Assembly (NCBI GenBank): GCA_963922565.1
Contig: CAWUIQ010000011.1
Location: 27,861 to 91,860 of the forward strand
Origin: JBCBKL01 sp963922565
Lineage (GTDB): Bacteria; Pseudomonadota; Alphaproteobacteria; Rhodobacterales; Rhodobacteraceae
DNA length: 64,000 nucleotides
Direction: 5' to 3'
Part shown: positions 51,441 to 59,745 of the stretch, one piece after another
Layout: each line of letters starts with the position of its first letter
Numbering within the stretch: the stretch's first letter is position 1
Translations under genes and position numbers: made by a program
The notes under the pieces: model-generated
Database searches by the model: none
What the model was told of the DNA's origin: nothing
The model's input: the letters and a program-made list of their open reading frames with translations, nothing else

Positions 51441-52889
51441 ATGGAAATGCCCACGCCAAACAGTGCTGTTCTCGCCCGGAAGACGCGCGTGATCGAACGC
51501 CTTTCCAAGGTGCTCCCCAACGATGCGATCATTCACGACCCGGCAGAAACCCGTGCTTACGAATGTGATGCGCTGACGGCCTATAAGTGCCCACCAATGG
51601 TGGCAGTGCTGCCCTCGTCGACGGCAGAGGTCTCGGACGTGCTCCGGATCTGCTACGAAGAGAATGTGCCGGTCGTGCCACGCGGGTCAGGAACCTCGCT
51701 TGCCGGTGGAGCTTTGCCGACAGCCGATTGCGTGTTGCTGGGCGTCGCCCGGATGAACGAGGTTTTGGACACGGACTATGCCAATCGGACGATCCGCGTT
51801 CAGTCAGGCCGCACAAACCTGAGCGTCACCGGCGCTGTTGAGGCTGACGGGTATTTCTATGCCCCCGATCCATCCAGCCAACTGGCCTGCGCCATCGCAG
51901 GCAACATCGCCATGAACTCCGGCGGGGCCCATTGCCTCAAATACGGCGTGACGACCAACAACCTGCTGGGGGTCACGCTGGTTCAGATGGACGGTACGGT
52001 GACCGAAATCGGCGGCGGCCATCTGGACGCCGCGGGTTACGATCTGCTGGGTCTGATCTGCGGATCTGAGGGGCAGTTGGGCATCGTGACAGAGGCGACA
52101 CTGCGCATCCTCCACAAGCCGGAGGGCGCACGTCCGATCCTCATGGCCTTCGACAGTTCCGAGGTGGCGGGGGCCTGCGTGTCCAACATCATCAAGGCAG
52201 GCGTGCTACCGGTAGCGATCGAATTCATGGACCGTCTGTGCATCCGCGCATGCGAAAACTTTGCCCATGCAGGATACCCGGACTGCGACGCCCTTTTGAT
52301 CGTTGAGGTCGAAGGCTCCGACAGCGAAATTGATGATCAGCTAGACCGGATCAAGGAGATCGCGCGCCGACATAACCCGATCGAGCTGCGCGAAAGCAAA
52401 AGCGCCGACGAAAGCGCAAAGATCTGGCTGGGCCGCAAATCGGCCTTCGGTGCCATGGGGCAGATCAACGATTATATGTGCCTTGACGGCACGATCCCCG
52501 TCTCGGAACTGCCCAAAGTGCTGCGCCGCATCGGTGAGTTGTCCGAGGAATATGGCCTGGCCGTCGGTAACGTCTTCCACGCCGGCGACGGAAACATGCA
52601 CCCGCTCATCCTCTTCGATGCCAACAAACCGGGCGACTTGGAGCGGTGCGAGGCGCTTGGCGCGGACATCTTGAGGCTATGCGTCGAGGTTGGCGGTTGT
52701 CTAACGGGCGAGCATGGCGTCGGGATCGAGAAACGGGATTTGATGACCGTGCAGTACAGCGACGCCGATCTCGAGGCACAGATGGCGGTCAAAGATGTGT
52801 TCGACCGGAAATGGCTGTTGAACGCCGCAAAGGTCTTTCCCTTGCAGACCTCGGACGCACGCCGTACCGCATTACTGGCCGCGGAATAG
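51441..52889 (+). CDS. glcD: Glycolate oxidase FAD subunit GlcD
   Basis: A 482-residue FAD-linked oxidase. PCMH-type FAD domain: ENVPVVPRGSGTSLAGGALP, then IAGNIAMNSGGAHCLKYGVT. C-terminal cap: GNVFHAGDGNMHPLILFD and GGCLTGEHGVGIEKRDLM, with the metal and substrate-site histidines. GlcD oxidises glycolate to glyoxylate, passing electrons through GlcE and GlcF to quinone. Length matches E. coli GlcD. It is first in glcD-glcE-membrane protein-glcF and sits just behind an inverted repeat. Confidence 0.95.
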   Translation: MEMPTPNSAVLARKTRVIERLSKVLPNDAIIHDPAETRAYECDALTAYKCPPMVAVLPSSTAEVSDVLRICYEENVPVVPRGSGTSLAGGALPTADCVLLGVARMNEVLDTDYANRTIRVQSGRTNLSVTGAVEADGYFYAPDPSSQLACAIAGNIAMNSGGAHCLKYGVTTNNLLGVTLVQMDGTVTEIGGGHLDAAGYDLLGLICGSEGQLGIVTEATLRILHKPEGARPILMAFDSSEVAGACVSNIIKAGVLPVAIEFMDRLCIRACENFAHAGYPDCDALLIVEVEGSDSEIDDQLDRIKEIARRHNPIELRESKSADESAKIWLGRKSAFGAMGQINDYMCLDGTIPVSELPKVLRRIGELSEEYGLAVGNVFHAGDGNMHPLILFDANKPGDLERCEALGADILRLCVEVGGCLTGEHGVGIEKRDLMTVQYSDADLEAQMAVKDVFDRKWLLNAAKVFPLQTSDARRTALLAAE

Positions 52890-52892
52890 ACC

Positions 52893-54005
52893 ATGCTGCG
52901 ACCAACAACCGAAGCCGAATTCGCAGAAGCCATAAAGGGTGCGAACGGTCCGCTGAGCATCGTTGGAGGCGGTACGCGCACGCTCAGACCTGCCGAGGGA
53001 GCAGCGCTTGAGACAAGCGGTTTGAGCGGTATCACCCTTTATGAGCCAGGGGCGCTGACGCTGGTCGCGCGGGCGGGTACGACGCTCGACGAAATTGAAG
53101 CCGCGCTCGATACTGAAAACCAGCGCCTCGCCTTTGAGCCCCCGAGGCTGGCAAATGTGCTTGGGCGAAAAGGCGCTTCGACCATTGGCGGCATCATCGC
53201 CGCCAACGCCTCAGGGCCGCGCCGCATCCAGGCAGGCGCGTGCCGGGACTTTGCGCTCGGCGTGCGCTTTGTTGACGGGGCCGGTACCGTCGTCAAGAAC
53301 GGCGGGCGCGTGATGAAGAACGTGACCGGCTATGACCTCGTCAAACTGATGGCGGGAAGTTGGGGCACGCTTGGTGTTCTTTCAGAAGTCAGCCTCAAGG
53401 TCATGCCAAAGCCGGAAACGGCGGCGACACTGTCGCTGCATGGACAATCGCCGACGGAAGCAATTGCTGCCATGTCACGCGCGCTTGGCTCACCCTTCGA
53501 CGTTACCGGTGCCGCGCACCTTCCAGCCGACGCGAAGACACTGATCCGCATCGAAGGCTTTGCCGACTCGGTAGCCTACAGGACAGAACAGCTATCCAGC
53601 CTTCTTGGACCATTGGGCGAGATCGATCAGGCCGACAACGCCATCTGGAATGACGTACGCGATCTGAAACCATTTGTCGGAACAAGCGCGGATATCTGGC
53701 GGATCTCTGTCCGACCCAGCGATGGCGCCGCAGTGGTCGCTGCCTTGCCCGAAGGTGCCGATTGGTTTTTTGACTGGGGTGGCGGCCTGGTTTGGGTTGC
53801 TTGCCCGGCGGGCACAAACCTGCGTAGCGCCTTGGTGGGACTGGGCGGGCACGCGACGCTCGTTCGCGCCGAAGCGGCGACGCATAGCGCACTTGGAACC
53901 TTTCACCCCGAACCGCCTGCGGTGACCGCCTTGTCTGACGGTTTGAGAGCCCGGTTCGATCCTCGCAGCATCCTCAACGCTGGTCTGATGCGGGCGGCCG
54001 CCTGA
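52893..54005 (+). CDS. glcE: Glycolate oxidase subunit GlcE
   Basis: A 370-residue FAD-binding subunit: SIVGGGTRTLRPAEG near residue 27, PPRLANVLGRKGASTIGGIIAANASGPRRIQAGACRDF (about 86-122), KNGGRVMKNVTGYDLVKLMAGSWGTLGVLSEV (about 135-166). These are the GlcE signatures. It partners GlcD and GlcF in the membrane-associated glycolate oxidase. Three bases after glcD; its stop overlaps the next small gene by one base. Confidence 0.94.
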   Translation: MLRPTTEAEFAEAIKGANGPLSIVGGGTRTLRPAEGAALETSGLSGITLYEPGALTLVARAGTTLDEIEAALDTENQRLAFEPPRLANVLGRKGASTIGGIIAANASGPRRIQAGACRDFALGVRFVDGAGTVVKNGGRVMKNVTGYDLVKLMAGSWGTLGVLSEVSLKVMPKPETAATLSLHGQSPTEAIAAMSRALGSPFDVTGAAHLPADAKTLIRIEGFADSVAYRTEQLSSLLGPLGEIDQADNAIWNDVRDLKPFVGTSADIWRISVRPSDGAAVVAALPEGADWFFDWGGGLVWVACPAGTNLRSALVGLGGHATLVRAEAATHSALGTFHPEPPAVTALSDGLRARFDPRSILNAGLMRAAA

Positions 54006-54346
54006 TGCGTCTCGTGCTGTTCGCTCTGGCCTTTGCGATCGGGCCGCTGATCTATCTTTGGCTGTTGCGCAGCCAGATATCCACACGCGTGTTGGGAACG
54101 ATAGCAGTCGCGGCCACATCCATTGGGCTTTATCTCATGTTTGGCCAGTCTTCGGCTTATACCAGCAACGCCACAATGACACTTGGTGTGGTGGGCCTTT
54201 TCTGGGCGGGATGGATTGCGGCGTTGGCCGTATTGGGCCTCAAGTTGATGACACCGAAAGACCGCAGGCTCATCCGCGTCGGCGGTTCGCTTGCAACAAC
54301 CGTTCCGTGGTTTGGCTTTGCCGCTGCGCAATCACTGGCCCCCTGA
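54005..54346 (+). CDS. Small membrane protein inserted between glcE and glcF
   Basis: A 113-residue protein with about four hydrophobic stretches (residues 1-20, 28-47, 59-79, 91-110) and a basic loop (MTPKDRRLIRVGG). It overlaps glcE by one base and glcF by one base, so it is translated as part of the operon. A membrane anchor or accessory for the oxidase is an inference from position. I do not recognise the family. Confidence 0.78.
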   Translation: MRLVLFALAFAIGPLIYLWLLRSQISTRVLGTIAVAATSIGLYLMFGQSSAYTSNATMTLGVVGLFWAGWIAALAVLGLKLMTPKDRRLIRVGGSLATTVPWFGFAAAQSLAP

Positions 54347-55647
54347 TGCAGACAACTTTCACACCAGAACAACTCAAAGATCCCGGCATCGCCCGCTCGA
54401 ACGAGATCCTGCGTAACTGCGTCCATTGCGGATTTTGCACGGCGACTTGCCCAACCTATCAGGTCTTGGGCGACGAGCTCGACAGCCCCAGGGGCCGCAT
54501 TTACCTGATCAAGGACATGCTCGAAAACGAGCGTGTTCCGGATGAAAAGACGGTCAAACACATCGACAGATGCCTGAGCTGTCTTGCCTGCATGACGACC
54601 TGCCCTTCGGGGGTGCACTATATGCACCTTGTCGATCACGCACGGGAATACATCGAAGACAGGTACAAGAGGCCATGGTCGGACCGCGCCCTGCGCTGGA
54701 TCCTCGCGCGGATCCTGCCCTATCCCACCCGGTTCCGTGTGGCGCTGCTGGGTGCGAAGATCGGCAAGCCGTTCAAGCGCCTGATCCCCGATGCAAGGCT
54801 ACGCGCTATGTTAGACATGGCACCTCGGCACATCCCTCCGGTCAGTCGCAACGACGACCCCCAGACCTTTTCGGCGACAAGCCAGAAAAAACTCAGGATC
54901 GCGCTGATGACGGGGTGCGCGCAGAAGGCTCTGAATACCGATATCAACGACGCAACGATCCGGCTTTTGACACGACTTGGTGCCGAGGTGGTCGTTGCCG
55001 AGGGGGCCGGCTGCTGCGGGGCGCTGACGCATCACATGGGAAAGACGGCGGAAAGCCATCGGTCGGCTGCTGCCAACATCCGCGCGTGGAAACAGGAAAT
55101 GGACGACAAGGGCCTCGACGCGATCGTCATCAACACGTCCGGCTGCGGAACCACGGTTAAGGATTACGGCCACATGTTCCGTAATGACCCGCTGGCAGAT
55201 GATGCCGCGGCAGTAGGCGCCATTGCGAAAGACATAAGCGAGGTGCTGGCAGAACTCTTTGAGCCCGAGCATGTGACCCGATCCGCCGAAGGGATCAAAG
55301 TCGCCTACCACCCCGCGTGTTCACTGCAACATGGGCAGCAAATCAAATCGCATCCCAAGGACCTTTTGAAAAAGGCCGGGTTCACCGTTGTCGAACCCGC
55401 CGACAGCCACCTGTGTTGTGGATCCGCCGGGACCTACAACCTGATGCAACCGGAAATCTCGGCCCAATTGAAGGCCCGTAAGGTAAGAACCCTGGAAGCC
55501 AAAGAGCCAGACGTCATTGCAGCAGGCAATATCGGGTGCATGATGCAAATCGGATCGGGCACCGAGATCCCGATGGTTCATACTGTGGAATTACTCGATT
55601 GGGCGACGGGTGGGCCTACGCCTCCGAAATTCGACCCAGGCGGGTAA
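54346..55647 (+). CDS. glcF: Glycolate oxidase iron-sulfur subunit GlcF
   Basis: A 433-residue protein with two [4Fe-4S] ferredoxin motifs, Cys25-x2-Cys28-x2-Cys31-x3-Cys35 and Cys76-x2-Cys79-x2-Cys82-x3-Cys86, and two Cys-rich CCG domains (GAGCCGALTHHMG and ADSHLCCGSAGTYN). It transfers electrons from GlcD to the membrane. ATG at 54346 follows the previous stop by overlap; an open frame reaches further upstream but lies inside the membrane-protein gene. Ends the glc operon. Confidence 0.95.
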   Translation: MQTTFTPEQLKDPGIARSNEILRNCVHCGFCTATCPTYQVLGDELDSPRGRIYLIKDMLENERVPDEKTVKHIDRCLSCLACMTTCPSGVHYMHLVDHAREYIEDRYKRPWSDRALRWILARILPYPTRFRVALLGAKIGKPFKRLIPDARLRAMLDMAPRHIPPVSRNDDPQTFSATSQKKLRIALMTGCAQKALNTDINDATIRLLTRLGAEVVVAEGAGCCGALTHHMGKTAESHRSAAANIRAWKQEMDDKGLDAIVINTSGCGTTVKDYGHMFRNDPLADDAAAVGAIAKDISEVLAELFEPEHVTRSAEGIKVAYHPACSLQHGQQIKSHPKDLLKKAGFTVVEPADSHLCCGSAGTYNLMQPEISAQLKARKVRTLEAKEPDVIAAGNIGCMMQIGSGTEIPMVHTVELLDWATGGPTPPKFDPGG

Positions 55648-55683
55648 TTTGTGGACAATCCAAGAAAGCCCACAAAATCCGCC
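55639..55683 (+). terminator. Imperfect hairpin at the glcF stop codon
   Basis: GGCGG...TTTGTGG pairs with CCACAAA...CCGCC around a 15-base loop, starting within the last codons of glcF. No clear U-run follows, so it may stabilise the mRNA or stop transcription with Rho rather than act alone. Confidence 0.35.
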
Positions 55684-55741
55684 CTAATTTCGCCGCCTTT
55701 CGACCCTAGCTGAGATCCGATCACGCTTTGGAGATGATTTG

Positions 55742-56557
55742 GTGCGGCGCTGGATGTCTCTCTCACTCATGGCAGTGGTGGTGACATCAACTGCATTTGC
55801 CCAGGACGCGCGTTTGCGACGCGTCGATAGCGGCGTATTGACGACCCCGTGGGAGGCCGTTGGACGGCTCGATATCGACGGTGAAGGGTTCTGCACCGCT
55901 GCCCTGATCGCTCCGGATCTGGTGCTGACCGCGGCGCATTGCCTTTATGATCGGGAAACCGGGAAACGTTTTGACGCATCCAAGGTCAAGTTCCTGGCCG
56001 GATGGCGCGACGGACGTGCATCCGCTTATCGCGATGTCCAACGGGCCATCGTGCATCCGGGTTTTGACTACAACAGCGACCTGACATCGGGGCGTGTCAG
56101 CCGCGATCTGGCTCTGCTGCAACTGGATCGACCCATCCGTAACTCACAGATCGTTCCATTCACAACAGCAGACGAACCTGTTCAGGGCGAACGGATCGGC
56201 GTTGTGAGCTATGCCAAAGATCGCTCAGAGGCCCCGTCGCTTCAGGAAGTCTGCACCGTTCTGGCCGAAAAAGACGGGATGCTCGTGACATCCTGCAGCG
56301 TGGATTTTGGCAGCTCTGGTGCTCCGATCTTTTCGTTTGTGGATGGCGCCGCACAGATCGTCTCTGTCATCTCCGCCAAGGCCGAAATGGACGGAGAAAA
56401 CGTATCGCTTGGCACGTCTCTCAGCGTGCCGCTCAAATTGCTCCGGGCGACCCTGTCCGCGGAACGCGAAGTGTTCCAGACTGTCGGGATCGGCTCTGAT
56501 GAACTCCAGCGTGGGGGCGCTCGAAACGCCACAGGAGCAAAATTCGTAAGACCATGA
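55742..56557 (+). CDS. Trypsin-like serine protease, first of a tandem pair
   Basis: A 271-residue exported S1-family peptidase, signal peptide to about residue 20 (TAFA). The catalytic triad is present: His66 (LVLTAAHCLY), Asp122 (RDLALLQLD) and Ser192 in GSSGAP, which replaces GDSGGP. Two disulfide-type Cys pairs are visible. The C-terminus ends TGAKFVRP, shared with the next gene. GTG at 55742 has GGAG eight bases before it; a TTG one codon earlier is possible. It overlaps the second protease by four bases. Confidence 0.88.
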   Translation: MRRWMSLSLMAVVVTSTAFAQDARLRRVDSGVLTTPWEAVGRLDIDGEGFCTAALIAPDLVLTAAHCLYDRETGKRFDASKVKFLAGWRDGRASAYRDVQRAIVHPGFDYNSDLTSGRVSRDLALLQLDRPIRNSQIVPFTTADEPVQGERIGVVSYAKDRSEAPSLQEVCTVLAEKDGMLVTSCSVDFGSSGAPIFSFVDGAAQIVSVISAKAEMDGENVSLGTSLSVPLKLLRATLSAEREVFQTVGIGSDELQRGGARNATGAKFVRP

Positions 56558-57363
56558 AGAGGATATTAAGTGCTGCTATTGCTGTTTGGCTGGCTGCGTC
56601 AGCCAGCGCCGAAACAACCGATCTACGCCGTCTCGAAACTGACAACGAGGCATGGCCATGGCGCGCGGTCGGGCGCATCGATCTTGGCCGAAACGCGATC
56701 TGTTCGGGAACGCTGATCGCACCGGACCTTGTGCTTACTGCTGCGCATTGTCTCTACAAGGACGGTACAAAAGAGCTGTTTAAGCCCGAAGAGGTGCTTT
56801 TTCGCGCGGGCCTTCGCAACGGCCAGACATACCGCACCCAAAAGGCAGCAGCGTTTGTTGCGCACCCCAACTTTGATCCGGTCGGACCGCTAGACCAGCG
56901 CAACATTACCTATGATGTCGGGTTGATCCGGCTTGATCAGCCGATCCCGAGCCATGAGGTTGCACCGTTCCGCCTGCATCAGGAGCGGATCGCACCCGGA
57001 CCCGTCAGCGTCGTATCCTATGGGCGGGGCCGGGCCAACGTTCAATCCCGCCAGGACGAGTGCCAATTGAACGCGGTTCGCGGTGACGTCCTTGTCTTTG
57101 ACTGCGACGTCACCTTCGGGTCTTCGGGATCGCCGGTCTTTTCGCATCTCAACGGGCGAGGCCAGATCATTTCGGTGATCTCCGGCTCGTCCGAAGGGAA
57201 TTCGATCAACCGATCGGTCGGCATGCGCCTGAACGAGCGGGTGGCTGAGTTGCGGCGCGAACTACGGATCGGTGTGGCCCCGCCCAAGGCGCAGGTGCGC
57301 CGGATCCAGGTTGGTTCGGGCAAGCGCAGCACCGGCGCCAAGTTCGTCCGCCCCGGCTCTTGA
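56554..57363 (+). CDS. Trypsin-like serine protease, second of a tandem pair
   Basis: A 269-residue exported S1-family peptidase, signal peptide to about residue 19 (SASA). Triad: His65 (LVLTAAHCLY), Asp121 (YDVGLIRLD), Ser191 in GSSGSP. It is a clear paralogue of the gene before it, with the same order of motifs and the C-terminal TGAKFVRP followed by two extra residues. Both are probably periplasmic or secreted and co-translated (ATGA overlap). The targets are unknown. Confidence 0.88.
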   Translation: MKRILSAAIAVWLAASASAETTDLRRLETDNEAWPWRAVGRIDLGRNAICSGTLIAPDLVLTAAHCLYKDGTKELFKPEEVLFRAGLRNGQTYRTQKAAAFVAHPNFDPVGPLDQRNITYDVGLIRLDQPIPSHEVAPFRLHQERIAPGPVSVVSYGRGRANVQSRQDECQLNAVRGDVLVFDCDVTFGSSGSPVFSHLNGRGQIISVISGSSEGNSINRSVGMRLNERVAELRRELRIGVAPPKAQVRRIQVGSGKRSTGAKFVRPGS

Positions 57364-57488
57364 ACCGCCGAAAATCGATCCCCACATCTTGAGCGTTGTG
57401 GTGCCCAACCGGGGCCGCAGCACGACTAAGAACGGGCCTGTCCGCTGATGGAAGGCCTGGATCGTAATCGCTCAAACGTGAGGATCAC

Positions 57489-57956
57489 ATGATGCGTAGC
57501 TTTGATTTTGCACCCCTTTATCGTGCAACCGTTGGCTTTGACCAAGTCGCTGACCTGATGGATCGTGTTCTGACCAACGACACTACCACAGCAGCATACC
57601 CGCCCTACAACATCGAAAAGACCGACGATGATGCGTACCGCATTTCAATTGCCGTCGCTGGATTTTCGGATTCCGATCTCTCGGTCGATGTTAAGGAAAA
57701 CGCCCTGATCGTATCGGCCAAAAAGGCTGAGGACGAAGGAAAGAAATATCTGCACCGTGGCATCGCCACCCGCGCCTTTGAGCGCCGGTTCCACCTTGCC
57801 GACCATGTAGTCGTGACCGGGGCAAGCCATGTGGACGGGATGCTTCACATTGATCTTGTCCGCGAAGTACCCGAAGCGTTGAAACCGCGCCGGATCGAAA
57901 TCGCGAGCCAGAAAGCTCTGCAGAAGGACGTGGTCGAGGCGAAGGCCGTCAACTGA
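57489..57956 (+). CDS. Small heat-shock protein, Hsp20 family (IbpA-like)
   Basis: A 155-residue alpha-crystallin-domain chaperone (about residues 35-130). N-terminal SFDFAPLYRATVGFDQVADL is IbpA-like; PPYNIEKTDDDAYRISIAVA and the ALKPRRIEI end complete the family pattern. It holds unfolding proteins for refolding. Two adjacent ATGs exist; GAGGA lies four bases before the first and seven before the second. A perfect terminator follows. No ROSE thermometer could be confirmed by eye in the 125-bp leader. Confidence 0.94.
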   Translation: MMRSFDFAPLYRATVGFDQVADLMDRVLTNDTTTAAYPPYNIEKTDDDAYRISIAVAGFSDSDLSVDVKENALIVSAKKAEDEGKKYLHRGIATRAFERRFHLADHVVVTGASHVDGMLHIDLVREVPEALKPRRIEIASQKALQKDVVEAKAVN

Positions 57957-57969
57957 TCGTTCAACCATC

Positions 57970-57997
57970 GGCCCGGAGCGTCCGCTCCGGGCCTTTT
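57970..57997 (+). terminator. Rho-independent terminator of hsp20
   Basis: A perfect inverted repeat GGCCCGGAGCG / CGCTCCGGGCC separated by two bases, followed by TTTT, starting 14 bases after the hsp20 stop codon. Confidence 0.88.
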
Positions 57998-58033
57998 GCG
58001 TTGCCCAAAACCGACTTATGATCCCCGCGGAAT

Positions 58034-58906
58034 TCATGCGACGAAGTCATCGCGTCTTGCCCGACAATACAAAACAAGAACGTCGGCGAATGCCTTGACG
58101 CGCCCCGATGGCCAGACGTCGGGATGAGCCAGGACCCAAACATCGGCATAGGGTTGAGGCGACAGCACCGGAACCTGTTCCAGACCGGGAAGCGACCGCC
58201 CGAGAAACATCGGCATCCGCACAACCCCTAGCCCAGCCTGCGCCGCCCCCGCCATGGCCACCATATCATCCATTCTGAACCGGACACGGTTGTTGGGGTA
58301 CGCAGGCTCGATGCCTATGGGTACATCCGAATAGCCATCAAAGATGATCCAGTCGATCATGGCATCGGTATCCGCCGCGATCTGTTCTGCCCAGGATCGG
58401 GACGCAAAGCTCGCGGTATGCTGTTCCAGCAATCGGCGCCCCTTGAGCGTGTCACCCGGATTCCGGCTGATGCGAATAGCCAAATCGGCCTCTCGGCGCG
58501 TCAGATCGAGAATTTCGTTAGAGGCGCGGATTCTCAGGTCTATCTGGGGATAATCGCGGTCAAACTGGTCGAGCATCGGCGCGAGAAAGTGCGCGATGAA
58601 CAGTTGCGGTGCGGTAAGCGTCAGAGTGCCGGAAAGCTCGGGCGCAACACTCTGAAGGCGGCGCAGCAATCCGTGTTGGCTGGCCTCCATCTCTGCGGCG
58701 TGCCTGGCGATCAGCGTGGCGGCATCATTTGCACGGTAGCCTTCGGGCAAGCGTTCAAAGAGCTTTTGACCAAGCGCTTCTTCAGCCCGGCGGATCCGCC
58801 TCGCCACTGTCGTGTAGTTCAGGTCCAGTTCACCCGCAGCACCGGCCAAAGTCCCGTGGCGCACAACGGCCAAAACGGTGCGCAGATCATCCCATGGCAC
58901 ATCCAT
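58034..58906 (-). CDS. LysR family transcriptional regulator
   Basis: A 290-residue LTTR. N-terminal winged helix-turn-helix at about residues 5-63 (TLAGAAGELDLNYTTVARRI, ALGQKLFERLPEGYR), then a periplasmic-binding-fold effector domain (LSGTLTLTAPQLFIAHFLAP, EADLAIRISRNPGDTLKGRR). The HTH reads NYTTVARRIRRAEE, typical of the LTTR subgroup acting on one or few neighbours. Divergent from the DUF1330 gene with a GCATG-N5-CATGC site between. Target likely itself and that gene; effector unknown. Confidence 0.94.
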   Translation of the reverse strand: MDVPWDDLRTVLAVVRHGTLAGAAGELDLNYTTVARRIRRAEEALGQKLFERLPEGYRANDAATLIARHAAEMEASQHGLLRRLQSVAPELSGTLTLTAPQLFIAHFLAPMLDQFDRDYPQIDLRIRASNEILDLTRREADLAIRISRNPGDTLKGRRLLEQHTASFASRSWAEQIAADTDAMIDWIIFDGYSDVPIGIEPAYPNNRVRFRMDDMVAMAGAAQAGLGVVRMPMFLGRSLPGLEQVPVLSPQPYADVWVLAHPDVWPSGRVKAFADVLVLYCRARRDDFVA

Positions 58907-58918
58907 ACAAGCGTATTC

Positions 58919-58933
58919 GCATGTTATTCATGC
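58919..58933. promoter_or_regulatory. Candidate LysR-type binding site
   Basis: GCATG-N5-CATGC, a perfect inverted repeat 12 bp upstream of the lysR start in the 94-bp divergent spacer, within a T-N11-A frame as expected for an LTTR box. Confidence 0.6.
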
Positions 58934-59000
58934 AAATGCACGCGTTTCCGCATGACCAGGCAGTTCCTATTTTCGAAGCCTCACAATCGGAGAAAACAAA

Positions 59001-59282
59001 ATGATCTATGCGTTTGCAAAACTGACCGTGTCCAATCCCAAAGCTCTTGAGGAGTACCGCGAAGTCGCCGGCGCGGCGCTTGCGAAACATGGTGGAAAGG
59101 TCGAGACGGCCAGCAGTGACTTCACCGTGCTTGATGGGGCGCCTGAAATGCCAAACGTCGCCGCGCTACTTAGTTTTCCGGATAAGGCGTCTGCAGAAGC
59201 CTGGGCCAAAGACCCTGATCTTGCCGACGTGCACGAACTCCGCCGCAGTGCTGGTGGTTCGGATATCTTGCTAATCGGCTAG
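59001..59282 (+). CDS. DUF1330 family protein (ABM-like fold)
   Basis: A 93-residue protein with a ferredoxin-like dimeric alpha-beta barrel pattern: MIYAFAKLTVSNPKALEEYR, then AGAALAKHGGKVETASSDF and FPDKASAEAWAKDPDLADV. This is the DUF1330 family, related to antibiotic-biosynthesis monooxygenases; function unknown. It is divergent from the LysR regulator, its likely controller. Its stop is 14 bases from that of the convergent DUF4864 gene. Confidence 0.85.
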   Translation: MIYAFAKLTVSNPKALEEYREVAGAALAKHGGKVETASSDFTVLDGAPEMPNVAALLSFPDKASAEAWAKDPDLADVHELRRSAGGSDILLIG

Positions 59283-59296
59283 CGTATTCGCCTATG

Positions 59297-59698
59297 TCAG
59301 GCGGCCACGCCGGGTGCCTGGAGGATCTGGACACCGTTGATCTTCCAGCCGTCACCGGTCTGGATCATGTAGTATGCCAACAGGTGTACGCGACCTTCAG
59401 CGTCAGTGATTTGAACAGTCTGCCGCAGGTTACCGGCCTCATCGCTGAGGTCGAGGTAACGGACATCGGCGGGCCGCCAAACCATCGGATAGCCTTGCGC
59501 GACCATGCGGCCAAAGTTCTCGGGCGTTCGGAATATTCCCTGGATGCCCGGGCTCGCGAAAGAAAACGCAGTGGCGAAGTCATCCGCTTTGAAGGCTTCG
59601 ATCTGGCTTGAAATCACCCCTTCGATTTCGTTGCCCTGGGCGATTGCAGGGCGAATAAGCCCGATGGCCAGAATGATTGAGAGAATGACAGCGCGCAT
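59297..59698 (-). CDS. DUF4864 exported protein
   Basis: A 133-residue protein, signal peptide to about residue 20 (IAQG), then a NTF2-like alpha-beta domain: VISSQIEAFKADDFATAFSF then ASPGIQGIFRTPENFGRMVA, YPMVWRPADVRYLDL and YYMIQTGDGWKINGVQIL. This matches DUF4864, a periplasmic family of unknown function seen widely in Rhodobacterales. It follows the dacB-type gene on the same strand by 47 bases. Confidence 0.9.
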   Translation of the reverse strand: MRAVILSIILAIGLIRPAIAQGNEIEGVISSQIEAFKADDFATAFSFASPGIQGIFRTPENFGRMVAQGYPMVWRPADVRYLDLSDEAGNLRQTVQITDAEGRVHLLAYYMIQTGDGWKINGVQILQAPGVAA

Positions 59699-59745
59699 AA
59701 TCGGCTCCTCCTTTCGCAGGCGAGCTAGCGCAAATCGTGCTCAAG

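Noticed and set aside
57364..57488. Heat-shock promoter or ROSE RNA thermometer upstream of hsp20
   Set aside because: CTTGAG at 57388 and CCCAAC at 57404 are only 10 bases apart and weak matches to a sigma-32 promoter; no convincing thermometer hairpin covering the Shine-Dalgarno could be drawn.
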